Shown one piece after another: positions 16,216 through 24,281 of a stretch of 64,000 nt of DNA. The position numbers were made by a program, and so were the translations under genes. The DNA lies in contig NZ_CP042467.1 of the NCBI RefSeq assembly GCF_007993755.1, positions 3,372,001 through 3,436,000 on the forward strand. Direction: 5' to 3'. The notes under the pieces are model-generated. The model made no database searches, had not been told where the DNA came from, and was given only the letters and a program-made list of their open reading frames with translations. The number at the start of each line of letters is the position of its first letter. The stretch's first letter is position 1. The DNA comes from Microvenator marinus (GTDB taxonomy: Bacteria > Myxococcota_A > Bradymonadia > Bradymonadales > Bradymonadaceae).

Positions 16216-18342
16216 ATGTCATACGTGGTGTTGGCCAGAAAATGGCGTCCGAAACAATTTGATGAAGTGGTTGGACAAGAGCATGTCGCGAGAACCCTGA
16301 AGAATGCCATCGTGCAGAACAGGGTAGCTCATGCTTTTTTGTTCACCGGTGCGCGCGGAGTCGGCAAAACGTCTAGCGCCCGAATTCTGGCAAAAGCCCT
16401 CAATTGTCAGGCCCAAGACGGCCCAACTCCCACCCCTTGCGATCAGTGTGATTCATGCAAAGAGATCACGGCTGGCCAATCCGTCGACGTCTTTGAGATC
16501 GACGGCGCCTCAAACCGCGGTATCAACGAGATCCGCGAGCTCCGCGAGTCCGTGCGCTACGCGCCGAGCCGTGGGCGCACCAAGATCTACATCATCGACG
16601 AAGTTCATATGCTCACTACAGAAGCGTTCAACGCGCTTCTGAAGACGCTCGAAGAGCCTCCGTCGCACGTCAAATTTGTGTTCGCGACGACCGAGCCGCA
16701 AAAGATCCCGGTCACCATTTTGAGCCGCTGCCAACGCTACGACTTTAAGCGGATTGGCCAGAATGATATTGTCCGTCACCTCGAGCTTCTATGCGGTGCT
16801 GAGGGTATCAAGGCCGATAAAGTGGCCCTGCAGATCATCGCGCGTCAGGCGGCTGGCGGTATGCGCGACGCGCTCAGTCTTTTGGACCAGATCATCAGTT
16901 TTTCAGGCAATGAGATCTCGGAAGCTTCGGTTCAAGAGATCCTCGGTGTGGCGAATCGTACTCATCTTTTCGACCTGAGCCAGGCCATCTTGAATCGAGA
17001 TGCTGAGCGGTGCTTGCTGACGCTCGATGAGGTCCACCGCTTTGGCTACGACATGCAGCAGTTTGCGGCCGAGTTCGTGCAGCATCTGCGCGACTTTATG
17101 GTGCTCTCGGTGGTCAAAGATGCGGAGCGAGTCACGTCGATGACAAGCTCGGAGATCGCTGAGGCCCATCGCCAGATCGAAGGCGTCTCCACCGAGCTCC
17201 TCCACCGCTACTTCGCGCTCGCCGCGGCCACCGTTCCCGACATGGCGCGCTCGCAGTTCCCCAAGATGCACTTTGAGCTGATGCTCGTGCGTATGGCGTC
17301 GCTCGAGCCGCTCATCAGCATGGATCTGCTGGTGGACCGCCTGGCTGCGTTGGAGTCGGAGTTCGACGAACCCGAAAAAAAAAAGAATGACCTAGAAGCT
17401 CCACCCGCGAGCTCGCCTCGCACGGGACGCATCGAAGAAAGCTCAAGGCCGGCCGGGCCGAGCCACGTGCGTCTTGTTCAGGACTCCCCCGCCGAACCAG
17501 AGTCCCCCGAGGAGCAAATCCACGACTCAGAACCAGAACTTGTGGAGGAGTCGGAAGATTCGGAACCGATCGATGAGCCAGAACCGAGTAGTCCGCCCAA
17601 TGAGCCGGAGTCCGTTTCCGAACCAGAGCTTCCGGAGGTTTCGGAGCCAACCGAGGTTCAACCAACGCCCGCAGAGCAGGTTCGGGAGCCAGAACCGGAA
17701 CTTGTAGAAGAATCGGAGGTTCCAGAACCAGCCGAGGTTCAACCCACGCGGACAGAGCCCGCCTTTACGGCGCCAGCGGCTCCAGTGGTTCCCGCGGCTA
17801 CAGGCATCAAGCTCCCAAAATTAGGAGATGTCACCGAAGCCGATGACGCCCTGATCTTCCAGGAAGCGCCCGAGGTCAACCACGAGGCGATCGCAGCCAT
17901 TGAGCGGCTGAATCCGGCGCAAATTGCGGGGCTCACGTCGTACCAACGATGGACTAAGGTGGTCGACGCGATCCGTCCGTTCAATCAACCCGTGGCTGCC
18001 GCATGTGAGTACGGGTATCCCGAGCGTTTTGCAGACCACGTGGTGGAGCTCTCGTTTCCAGACAAGTACAGCGAACTCATCACCGAGCCCAAACGCTACC
18101 AAACCCTAGAAGGTGTGGTTCACGCGCTCTTCGGCCCCGAATGGAAGCTAGACCTTCAGCAAAACGAAGGCTCGGGCAACGTGAAGTCCATCGCCGAGGA
18201 GCGCGAAGCCGAAAAACAACGGCGCAAAAAAGCCCTTGTGGAAGAAGTCACCACCAACCCCATCGTATCTAAGGCCAAAGAGCTTTTTGAGGTGGAAGAG
18301 GACCGAGTGCGCGTCCAAGTTCAGCTTTTTGAGGATATGTAG
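16216..18342 (+). CDS. dnaX: DNA polymerase III subunits gamma and tau
   Basis: About 708 aa. It is the clamp-loader ATPase: Walker A GARGVGKT (45-52), a four-Cys zinc site (C64, C75, C78, C81), Walker B IIDEVHML and the SRCQRYDFK arginine-finger region. Residues about 395-530 are a proline/glutamate-rich linker with repeated EPELVEES and AEVQPT elements, followed by a C-terminal polymerase-binding domain (about 545-708). Tau organises the replisome and loads the beta clamp. The frame is open from 16156, but MSYVVLARKWRP at 16216 is the standard N-terminus. An A10 run at codons 387-390 is a probable slippage site giving a gamma of about 391 aa (see 17375-17390). It ends 1 nt before the stop of the convergent RtcR-like gene. 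Confidence 0.95.
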   Translation: MSYVVLARKWRPKQFDEVVGQEHVARTLKNAIVQNRVAHAFLFTGARGVGKTSSARILAKALNCQAQDGPTPTPCDQCDSCKEITAGQSVDVFEIDGASNRGINEIRELRESVRYAPSRGRTKIYIIDEVHMLTTEAFNALLKTLEEPPSHVKFVFATTEPQKIPVTILSRCQRYDFKRIGQNDIVRHLELLCGAEGIKADKVALQIIARQAAGGMRDALSLLDQIISFSGNEISEASVQEILGVANRTHLFDLSQAILNRDAERCLLTLDEVHRFGYDMQQFAAEFVQHLRDFMVLSVVKDAERVTSMTSSEIAEAHRQIEGVSTELLHRYFALAAATVPDMARSQFPKMHFELMLVRMASLEPLISMDLLVDRLAALESEFDEPEKKKNDLEAPPASSPRTGRIEESSRPAGPSHVRLVQDSPAEPESPEEQIHDSEPELVEESEDSEPIDEPEPSSPPNEPESVSEPELPEVSEPTEVQPTPAEQVREPEPELVEESEVPEPAEVQPTRTEPAFTAPAAPVVPAATGIKLPKLGDVTEADDALIFQEAPEVNHEAIAAIERLNPAQIAGLTSYQRWTKVVDAIRPFNQPVAAACEYGYPERFADHVVELSFPDKYSELITEPKRYQTLEGVVHALFGPEWKLDLQQNEGSGNVKSIAEEREAEKQRRKKALVEEVTTNPIVSKAKELFEVEEDRVRVQVQLFEDM
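17375..17390 (+). promoter_or_regulatory. Probable dnaX -1 frameshift/slippage site
   Basis: Ten consecutive A (17375-17384) followed by G lie in the zero frame as GAA AAA AAA AAG AAT GAC. A -1 shift on this run reads AAA GAA TGA, with a stop at 17388-17390, so a product ending in Lys-Lys-Lys-Glu is made just after the clamp-loader ATPase. E. coli dnaX uses an A AAA AAG site that also ends gamma with Glu then UGA, and Thermus uses an A-run by transcriptional slippage. A GGAG at 17358-17361 upstream could act as a ribosome-pausing site. This is strong by analogy but not shown experimentally. Confidence 0.75.
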
Positions 18343-18343
18343 G

Positions 18344-19696
18344 CTATTCCACGCCGAGCCGCTTCATCCAGTTCGTGAGCGTCTGATACGAATTCAGGCC
18401 CAATTCACGCGCGGCCTGAGTCTTATTGCCCTCCACGCGCTCCATGGTCTGAGCAATCACATCGCGTGCGATGGCGTCCAGATACTCTTGTAGATCGGAG
18501 ACCTCGATAGGAGCTTTAGGGGCGGCACCAGCACGGATAATCGACGCACTCAAGGTGGCAATGCTTATCTCATCTCCACTGAGCAAGCTCGCCCGGCGTA
18601 AAGTTCCTTCTAGTTCGCGAAGGTTTCCAGGCCAGTTGTGAGTTGCCAGAACTTCCTCACAACCACTGGCTAAGGTGAAGTTTCGGGAAAAGTCCTCTGA
18701 GAGCTTGCGTAAGATTAGTTCTGCAATGGATAAGATTTCTTCTTTTCTCTGGCGCAGGGGAGGCACGTGGACGATCCCGATGGCCAAGAGGTGAAAGAGG
18801 TCGGGGCGAATCGCGCTCAAGAGCGCTTCTGGGGCCAAATCGGTGGACGCAATGATCCGGGCACGCAAGGACTTGGACTGAATCCGCCCGTCTCGCAAAA
18901 CCCGCGTCAACCTCGCCTGGAGCGCGGCTGGAAGCGCATGGATCGACTCCAAAAAGACCGTGGCACGTGTCCAGAGAACTCCGTTTTCGGCAAAGAGCAC
19001 GTGATCTAGGTCCTCGAGTGCAGCCGTATCACAATCCATCACAAAGAACGGGGCTTCGCGTCTAGACGATGCGCCGTGCATGGCTTCGGCCAAAAGCTCT
19101 CGGCCCACGCCAATCTCGCCGTGAATCAGGACCGGGACCTGTTTCTTGGCGAGCTCCAGCGCGTGCTTCGAGAGCTTCTCCAGAACAGGTCCACCGGCCT
19201 CGAGATCCGCCTCAGGCTTAGTACCCGATAAAGTTCTTTCTGGTTTGATCTGGCCAAGGTCCATCCGTGAGTCGATGACCTTCAAACCTTCACTCGGCGT
19301 CCAATGAAGGAGCTCGGCGCCGTGGGATTGCGCGAGATGAATCAGGACCGCATCCAAGATGGGCGACTCAGAGCCGAGCAGAAAACTCCACTCGATTTCT
19401 TCCTCGTCGATACGCACACGTGCGCCTTCCAGCGCCCCGAGCGTGGCATCGTAGACCTCATTAAAATCGAGCTCCGAGTTGAGCTTGACGCGATCGAGCT
19501 CGATAGGGGTCCCCACCTCTTGCGAAAGCCATTTGCGAAAGCTCCGCGCGGCCTTCTTTGATTGCGTGCTCAGTAGGATGACGTTGGCGTAGAACTCGTC
19601 GGCTACGACTCGGTGAATGCGACTCTCGGCCACCTTATTGGGACCGGTTGCATCGATATCGGCGTCACTTACCCAGGCGATTAGAACGCTTGCCAT
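18344..19696 (-). CDS. RtcR-like regulator with degenerate sigma-54 activator AAA+ domain
   Basis: The protein is 450 aa. The N-terminal 145 residues, with the LDFNEVYDATLGAL and EEEIEWSFLLGSESPI segments, resemble the CARF-like sensor of RtcR. The middle 170-385 is an AAA+ domain of the enhancer-binding family, but Walker A is GEIGVGRE (193-200, Arg where Lys is expected), Walker B is FLES (248-251) instead of FLDE, and no GAFTGA loop is present, so it probably cannot hydrolyse ATP normally or contact sigma-54. Residues 422-448 form a Fis-type helix-turn-helix (GNKTQAARELGLNSYQTLTNWMKRLG). RtcR regulates RNA-repair genes in other bacteria; none is adjacent here. It lies downstream of rfbA, 79 nt apart, and ends next to the convergent dnaX. 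Confidence 0.75.
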   Translation of the reverse strand: MASVLIAWVSDADIDATGPNKVAESRIHRVVADEFYANVILLSTQSKKAARSFRKWLSQEVGTPIELDRVKLNSELDFNEVYDATLGALEGARVRIDEEEIEWSFLLGSESPILDAVLIHLAQSHGAELLHWTPSEGLKVIDSRMDLGQIKPERTLSGTKPEADLEAGGPVLEKLSKHALELAKKQVPVLIHGEIGVGRELLAEAMHGASSRREAPFFVMDCDTAALEDLDHVLFAENGVLWTRATVFLESIHALPAALQARLTRVLRDGRIQSKSLRARIIASTDLAPEALLSAIRPDLFHLLAIGIVHVPPLRQRKEEILSIAELILRKLSEDFSRNFTLASGCEEVLATHNWPGNLRELEGTLRRASLLSGDEISIATLSASIIRAGAAPKAPIEVSDLQEYLDAIARDVIAQTMERVEGNKTQAARELGLNSYQTLTNWMKRLGVE

Positions 19697-19775
19697 GTGT
19701 TGGATACTCCAAGAAGTGCGAATTTCGAGGAGAGTACACGCCGCTTAAGGTGTGGACAAGTAAAGTCGGCCCGGT

Positions 19776-20642
19776 TCAAGTGCGGGCGAGTTGTCTCAAG
19801 TACTCACCATAAGTAGATTTACCCAGGCTTTCGGCTGCGCGTCTCAGACCGGCGTCATCGATCCAACCCTCGCGCCACGCGATCTCCTCCAAACACGCGA
19901 CCTTAAGGCCCTGCCGATTCTCAATCGTCTCCACGAAATTCGCCGCCTCGAGGAGAGACGAATGTGTACCCGTATCGAGCCACGCATAGCCCCGTCCGAG
20001 TCGCTCAAGCGTTAGAGATTCGCGCGCCAAATACGTCTTGTTCACATCCGTGATCTCAAGCTCGCCGCGCGCGCTGGGCTTGAGGTTCTTTGCGATCTCC
20101 ACCACCGAGTTATCGTAGAAGTAGAGACCCGTGACCGCCCAATTTGAGCGTGGCTCTTTGGGCTTCTCCTCGAGGCTCAAGACACGGAAATCTTGGTCGA
20201 ACTCCGCCACACCGTACCGCTCGGGGTCGCGAACCTGATAACCGAAGACTGTCGCACCACTCTCGAGCGCCGCCGCGCGTCGGACCTTCTCGCGGAGGTT
20301 CGCACCATAAAAAATATTATCCCCAAGAACTAGGCTTACGGTGTCGTCACCAATAAACTCCTCGCCGAGAATAAAAGCCTGCGCCAAACCATCGGGGCTC
20401 GGCTGTTCCTTGTACGAAAATTTGAGCCCCCACGCCTCTCCTGTGCCGAGGAGTCGCTTGAACATCGGCAAGTCGTGAGGCGTACTGATGATCAAAATCT
20501 CCCGAATTCCGGCGAGCATGAGCACGCTTAGTGGGTAGTAGATCATGGGTTTATCGTAGATTGGGAGCAGCTGCTTGCTCACCACCTGCGTCACCGGATG
20601 CAATCGCGACCCCGCTCCACCTGCCAGAATGATTCCTTTCAT
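19776..20642 (-). CDS. rfbA: Glucose-1-phosphate thymidylyltransferase
   Basis: The protein is 288 aa, the family length. It begins [18 protein letters not shown], the nucleotide-binding loop, followed by [23 protein letters not shown] and the TGLYFYDN catalytic region. It makes dTDP-glucose from dTTP and glucose-1-phosphate, the first step of dTDP-L-rhamnose and related sugars for surface polysaccharides. Its usual partner rfbB is in the window but 25 kb away (45065-46129), and rfbC/rfbD are not present. It is followed by the RtcR-like gene on the same strand. Confidence 0.95.
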   Translation of the reverse strand: MKGIILAGGAGSRLHPVTQVVSKQLLPIYDKPMIYYPLSVLMLAGIREILIISTPHDLPMFKRLLGTGEAWGLKFSYKEQPSPDGLAQAFILGEEFIGDDTVSLVLGDNIFYGANLREKVRRAAALESGATVFGYQVRDPERYGVAEFDQDFRVLSLEEKPKEPRSNWAVTGLYFYDNSVVEIAKNLKPSARGELEITDVNKTYLARESLTLERLGRGYAWLDTGTHSSLLEAANFVETIENRQGLKVACLEEIAWREGWIDDAGLRRAAESLGKSTYGEYLRQLART

Positions 20643-20689
20643 CGTCCTTCTCCTCGCGTTAGTCCCCGAGTTCTAGGACGGACGTGGTT

Positions 20690-20709
20690 TTTGTACAAGA
20701 GAGTACAAA
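20690..20709. promoter_or_regulatory. Inverted repeat TTTGTAC-N6-GTACAAA upstream of rfbA
   Basis: Perfect 7-bp arms around a 6-nt spacer, about 50 nt upstream of the rfbA ATG, fit a dimeric repressor operator. The regulator is unknown. Confidence 0.4.
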
Positions 20710-20737
20710 CAGGTCTTGATCCGTCCCGTTGAACCTG

Positions 20738-20754
20738 TTTCAATCTTGTTGAAA
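20738..20754. promoter_or_regulatory. Inverted repeat TTTCAA-N5-TTGAAA in the rfbA/lipoprotein divergent region
   Basis: Perfect 6-bp arms around TCTTG, with AACC/GGTT partly extending the symmetry. Either an operator or a short hairpin; no assignment possible. Confidence 0.35.
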
Positions 20755-20943
20755 GGGTTGAAGGGACACTCGACCGCGCACGAAGCTAAGTTATGGTTTT
20801 CACAAAAAAACAGCACGTTAGAGATTGAGTCTTCGGCAGCAAGTGTGGGGAATCTTCCGTCGGATTGGGACGTGGGAAAGTTGTGCCCGGTTATGGCTTG
20901 AAGTTTTGTTTGGATAGAGATTTTTTTGAACGAGAGAAGAAAG

Positions 20944-21729
20944 ATGAACAACTTAAAGAATATTGCCGCGGGACTCTTGGGTTTTGCGCTCATGGCTGGA
21001 TGCAACTCTGAGTCGGAAGCTCCCAATCCCACCGAAGAACCTACACCAGAGGTTCAAGCCGCGACGCTCCCGGCAGGAGCGAATACCGAGAATTGTGCAA
21101 CCGGCCCGGCTGCGCCAGAGCTCTGCGATTGGGTGGGCTCCGTAGACGCGATTGTCTGGGGCGAAATCGTGGAATTGAGGATGAAGGAGTTTCCAGCGGC
21201 GCTGGTGACCGATTTCTCGCAGACCGCCATGGATTGCGGAGGTCCCGTGGATGCAGCGCTCGAGATGGTGATCGACGTCACGGATGTCTATCACGGCTCA
21301 CCGCCTTCTCAGTTGGTGGTCAAAGTGGGGCACCATCAGCTGGACGAATGGGAACCACGGCCAGCCCTTTCACCAGATGGCGAGCTAGTGTGGCTCGGAG
21401 ACGGTGAGGCCCTTGAGACAGGGCATATGGTTGGGCTCGCTGCGCATCAGTCCGCGTCTGGAACCGAATGGGCTCTTATGGGCGAGGTGCTCTTCACTGA
21501 GTCATCAGGCACGTTGGTGGCACAGGATCGCGCGTCCTGTCAGGAGCCGGCACCCTTGGGCTTGGTGGGGCTTACACGTCAGCAGCTTGGGGATACCATT
21601 TTGGCATGCCCTACTCAGGCTTCACCGGCCGCCCAGACTCGACTCCAGGGACTCGACAGTATGTGGGACGAGAAGTCGTGGGCTTATGCAGGCCTATGCC
21701 ATCAAGGCAGTGCGCAGTACCCAGATTGA
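20944..21729 (+). CDS. Hypothetical lipoprotein
   Basis: About 261 aa. The signal peptide ends in LMAGC, a good lipobox, followed by a Glu/Pro/Thr-rich linker (about 22-45) and a globular part with several Cys (CATGPAAPELC, MDCG, CQEP, ILACP, GLCH), probably disulfide-bonded. ATG 20944 is chosen because a purine-rich AGAAGAAAG precedes it and the lipoprotein signal begins there. I recognise no family. The stop codon falls inside the repeat shared with 23706-23754, so its 3' end was fused to, or interrupted by, the remnant that follows. Confidence 0.7.
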   Translation: MNNLKNIAAGLLGFALMAGCNSESEAPNPTEEPTPEVQAATLPAGANTENCATGPAAPELCDWVGSVDAIVWGEIVELRMKEFPAALVTDFSQTAMDCGGPVDAALEMVIDVTDVYHGSPPSQLVVKVGHHQLDEWEPRPALSPDGELVWLGDGEALETGHMVGLAAHQSASGTEWALMGEVLFTESSGTLVAQDRASCQEPAPLGLVGLTRQQLGDTILACPTQASPAAQTRLQGLDSMWDEKSWAYAGLCHQGSAQYPD

Positions 21730-21762
21730 ACTAGGACGTGACCTCAACGAGATCGGAGACAC
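21717..21762 (+). repeat. Repeat copy A, 46 bp, shared with 23706-23754
   Basis: Starts GTACCCAGATTGAACTAGGAC and matches copy B except for two substitutions and an in-frame 3-nt gap. One frame of both copies encodes the peptide TQIELG(R/L)D(P)LNEIGDT, so they are pieces of duplicated coding sequence. Confidence 0.8.
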
Positions 21763-22070
21763 CAGCAGATGCGCTCAAGGAAGCACAGACCCGGTTGGTG
21801 GCGAAGGGGATTAGTCTTCAAGAGTTTGGGTTGGAAAGAAGCGAGTTTGGGTATCTGCGGAGAGGACGCAATAGCGCTCAAGACTATGTTGGTCCGCACT
21901 ATGCCTTCTTCTTTGCGCCGAATGCCAGAGTTGTTGGGAAGCGGATCGTGGAGACTGTGCCAGCTGTGAGCAGACAAGATATACTTGGACTCATAAACCA
22001 GGATGAGGCGCTTGAAAATGAGCGGAAGGCTTCACAAATGGGTGAGCAGACAATAGATGATGCGCGATAG
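21717..22070 (+). pseudogene. Frameshifted gene remnant beginning in repeat A
   Basis: Reading frame 2 gives TQIELGRDLNEIGDT across the repeat. The sequence then continues sensibly only in frame 3, as PADALKEAQTRLVAKGISLQEF and on to a TAG at 22068-22070, about 110 codons from a GTG at 21738. A one-base loss near 21763 would join the two frames. Copy B of the repeat stops at exactly the same place. The C-terminal part is hydrophilic with an aromatic patch (YVGPHYAFFFAPN); I recognise no family. Alternatively the GTG-started 110-aa frame is a real small gene, but it has no clear Shine-Dalgarno. Confidence 0.5.
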
Positions 22071-22086
22071 TTATGGTTAAGCACCT

Positions 22087-23067
22087 ATGAAAAACTCATT
22101 ATTGAGATCATTAATCGTATCGGCGGCGGCCATGTCCATGGGTATTGGGTGTGAGGGCGAGCCGAGTTCTGAGAAGTTCCGCATCCGGGTGACCGGCTTG
22201 CTTGACGCGCACGAAGCCTTCACGTTGAAAGTCGATGGGCATGAGATAACCGAAAGGTTCTTTTTTGAAGGTGGTTATATTCGGGAACTGGAACTCAAGA
22301 CATCGTTGCAGGATTTGAATGGCAAAAAGATCTTGGTTCGCAGCGAATTCGACGGCGAAACGGTGGGACAAACCACACTTGAGCCGTTTCTATGTGCAGG
22401 GATGAAGGCCAATAATCCTGATTTGGCGGGGTGGAACTTCACCGAAGAGCACGGATTGGTGTTGACCAACGAAGGAGATCTTCGGAAGAACGAAGATCTG
22501 GATCGGAACCTCAGTTATACATGTAATGCGATTCCTCCAAACGGTGAGGGTGGAGAAGGTGTCGGCACTTCTTGGTCCAGCGAAGAGTTGTGTGTTCACG
22601 CAGATCGCAGCGCCACAAAGATAGCTTTGTCGTTCGATGAATCAGAATCTCTCGATGCTGAGACATGCTCCGCTGGCTATGCCCAAAGAATGGGGGGACT
22701 ACTGGCAGTCGCCTTCGGATTCCCGCAGGGTGGCAAAGAGTCATTAACGCTGGGGCTCATGGAGGTCAATGTCGGTGTGTTTGAAAAAGGGCCCGAATGG
22801 GATTCCATCATCGGAGCCTTACCCCTACCCTATGTCTTCACCGATTTCGAACAACCCACAACGCTTGTGTCTTTGACTCGTTGGAATACCGGTGAACCGG
22901 TTGAAATTATCGCCCCATTGACCGGAACATGGAAGCTGCGCACACTTACCTGGGGCGAAGAACCACGGTTAACTGGTGAGGTCGATTTGCAGTTCGTATC
23001 GGAAGAATTGGGACACATTCAAATTTCAGGCGTGTTTGATTTGCCTGTCCATCGATCAAGAAACTGA
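22087..23067 (+). CDS. Hypothetical lipoprotein, paralogue of the next gene
   Basis: The protein is 326 aa. A Lys-containing signal peptide ends in MGIGC (lipobox Cys at 22). Residues about 30-110 (FRIRVTGLLDAHEAFTLKVDGHEI...EPFLCA) resemble the same part of the next protein (YLIYMQVVGTPEAFTGRTIMIEDQIL...VACK), so both probably carry one extracellular beta domain. The C-terminal half is unique to this gene. It begins 16 nt after the remnant and ends 8 nt before the paralogue, so the pair is likely co-transcribed. Function unknown. Confidence 0.75.
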   Translation: MKNSLLRSLIVSAAAMSMGIGCEGEPSSEKFRIRVTGLLDAHEAFTLKVDGHEITERFFFEGGYIRELELKTSLQDLNGKKILVRSEFDGETVGQTTLEPFLCAGMKANNPDLAGWNFTEEHGLVLTNEGDLRKNEDLDRNLSYTCNAIPPNGEGGEGVGTSWSSEELCVHADRSATKIALSFDESESLDAETCSAGYAQRMGGLLAVAFGFPQGGKESLTLGLMEVNVGVFEKGPEWDSIIGALPLPYVFTDFEQPTTLVSLTRWNTGEPVEIIAPLTGTWKLRTLTWGEEPRLTGEVDLQFVSEELGHIQISGVFDLPVHRSRN

Positions 23068-23075
23068 GGGCTCCA

Positions 23076-23564
23076 ATGGGAATTCGATTTTGCCTTTGGG
23101 CGGTCTTTCTAGCGCTAGTGTTTGTGGGGTGTGCCGACAGCCCCAATAGCGACACTGATTATCTCATCTATATGCAAGTTGTTGGAACGCCAGAGGCTTT
23201 CACCGGGCGAACCATTATGATTGAGGACCAAATTCTGGGACCCAGAACCCAACGCATTATTGGGGATCGCGTGGTCGATGAACTTGAGGCAACCGTCACT
23301 CTCTGCACTCAGGATCGGGAGAAATTCTTGAACCATCCGGTTCTGATTAAGGTTTTGGAAGGCGAAGAAGTGATTCGAAAGCAGTCGATTAATCGCGTCG
23401 CCTGCAAGTACTCGCCAACCGAGGCTGGAAACACCGAGTACAACTCTGTTTATCTTGAGATTGATGGGTCCATCGATGCAGAGTTTGGCAATAGTACAAG
23501 GGTGGACACCAGTTGCTATCCCCCCAGTTATGGACTCAGCTGTATCAACGATCCTGACTTTTGA
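23076..23564 (+). CDS. Hypothetical lipoprotein, short paralogue
   Basis: The protein is 162 aa. The signal peptide ends in LVFVGC (lipobox). The body matches the N-terminal domain of the preceding 326-aa lipoprotein and ends in a Cys pair (TSCYPPSYGLSC). It is half the length of its neighbour, lacking the second half. The stop overlaps the start of the remnant at 23561 by 4 nt. Role unknown; it may be surface exposed. Confidence 0.7.
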   Translation: MGIRFCLWAVFLALVFVGCADSPNSDTDYLIYMQVVGTPEAFTGRTIMIEDQILGPRTQRIIGDRVVDELEATVTLCTQDREKFLNHPVLIKVLEGEEVIRKQSINRVACKYSPTEAGNTEYNSVYLEIDGSIDAEFGNSTRVDTSCYPPSYGLSCINDPDF

Positions 23565-23758
23565 AGGGTTTGAACGCCCGACTTGAGGTTGCCTTGCCGA
23601 AGTTCCGCGTTATAGCGGTGCCTCAAAGCCTCGAGTTTTTTCCAAAATTCTCGGAGGAGTTCGAAGGCGCAGAAGTTGGTGGTGGAGCCGGCGCTGAGTT
23701 CGCTGGTACCCAGATTGAACTAGGACTTGACCCACTCAACGAGATTGGAGACACTTAA
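23561..23758 (+). pseudogene. Gene remnant ending in repeat B
   Basis: A 65-codon frame from a TTG at 23561 reads through an E/F/G-rich stretch and ends in GTQIELGLDPLNEIGDT and a TAA. The last 16 residues are those encoded by repeat copy A. There is no credible start or Shine-Dalgarno. The homologous text in copy A continues past this point, so this looks like the truncated C-terminal end of a once longer gene. Confidence 0.45.
23706..23754 (+). repeat. Repeat copy B, 49 bp, shared with 21717-21762
   Basis: See copy A. This copy has the extra CAC codon and is followed at once by TAA and, 19 nt later, by the antitoxin start. Confidence 0.8.
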
Positions 23759-23773
23759 AAACAGGAGTAAATT

Positions 23774-23995
23774 ATGGCAGATACTGAAACACTTGAGTCC
23801 AGCGTGTTGAGTCTTTCGGCAAAAGAGCGTGGCCAACTTTTGGTTTCTCTAATCAGGAGCTTGGAGGAAGACGATCACGCTAGAAGTTGGAGCGATGAGA
23901 TTCAGCGTCGACTGGAGGAGTATCGTAGGAATCCGAGTCAGGTTATTGATAGGCATGAGCTGATTGCTAGCCTTCGGAACCGAGCACGGGGATGA
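23774..23995 (+). CDS. Addiction-module antitoxin-type protein
   Basis: The protein is 73 aa. It matches the 'putative addiction module component' family: a LSLSAKERGQLLVSLIRSLEED-type N-terminal helix and a WSDEIQRRLEEY segment. Such proteins bind and neutralise the RelE/ParE toxin encoded next. The ATG at 23774 has AGGAG 7 nt upstream. The stop overlaps the toxin start by 4 nt (ATGA), the standard antitoxin-toxin coupling. Confidence 0.85.
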   Translation: MADTETLESSVLSLSAKERGQLLVSLIRSLEEDDHARSWSDEIQRRLEEYRRNPSQVIDRHELIASLRNRARG

Positions 23996-24279
23996 CTATC
24001 CTGGTTCTTCCCGGGGCCGAACGAGACATCAAGGAGGCAATCAACTTCTACGATGAAACGTCCATCGAACTCGGTGAGTTTTTGGTTGGCGAATTTGATA
24101 ATTGCCTCGAGTTGATCGCAGAAAATCCAAGGATTGGACGAGAAGGGGAAGATAGCGTCCGTAAGTTTCCTCTGGGCCGCTTTCCTTACGACATCGTTTA
24201 TTCGTTTTTGGACGGTGAGATCCTGGTTATTGCAGTGGCCCATCAACGAAGGCGCCCGGGTTACTGGGCCAACCGGTAG
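23992..24279 (+). CDS. RelE/ParE-family toxin
   Basis: The protein is 95 aa. The ERDIKEAINFYDE helix, the LIAENPRIGRE segment and the FPYDIVYSFLDGEILVIAVAHQRRRPGYW C-terminal strands are diagnostic of the ParE/RelE plasmid-stabilisation fold. ParE members inhibit DNA gyrase while RelE members cut mRNA on the ribosome; the sequence does not separate the two. It is translationally coupled to the antitoxin gene and ends 3 nt before the stop of the convergent lipoprotein gene. Confidence 0.9.
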   Translation: MTILVLPGAERDIKEAINFYDETSIELGEFLVGEFDNCLELIAENPRIGREGEDSVRKFPLGRFPYDIVYSFLDGEILVIAVAHQRRRPGYWANR

Positions 24280-24281
24280 AA

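Larger units (their letters stand above)
20643..20943. other. Divergent intergenic region between rfbA and a lipoprotein gene
   Basis: This 301-nt gap has no gene. It contains two inverted repeats listed separately and three GTTGAA direct repeats (near 20729, 20748, 20757). It is the only region able to hold the promoters for both flanking divergent genes. I see no consensus -35/-10 pair that I would call. Confidence 0.5.

Noticed and set aside
18170-18360. Intrinsic terminator between dnaX and the RtcR-like gene
   Set aside because: The two stop codons are 1 nt apart and no hairpin with a U-run is visible.
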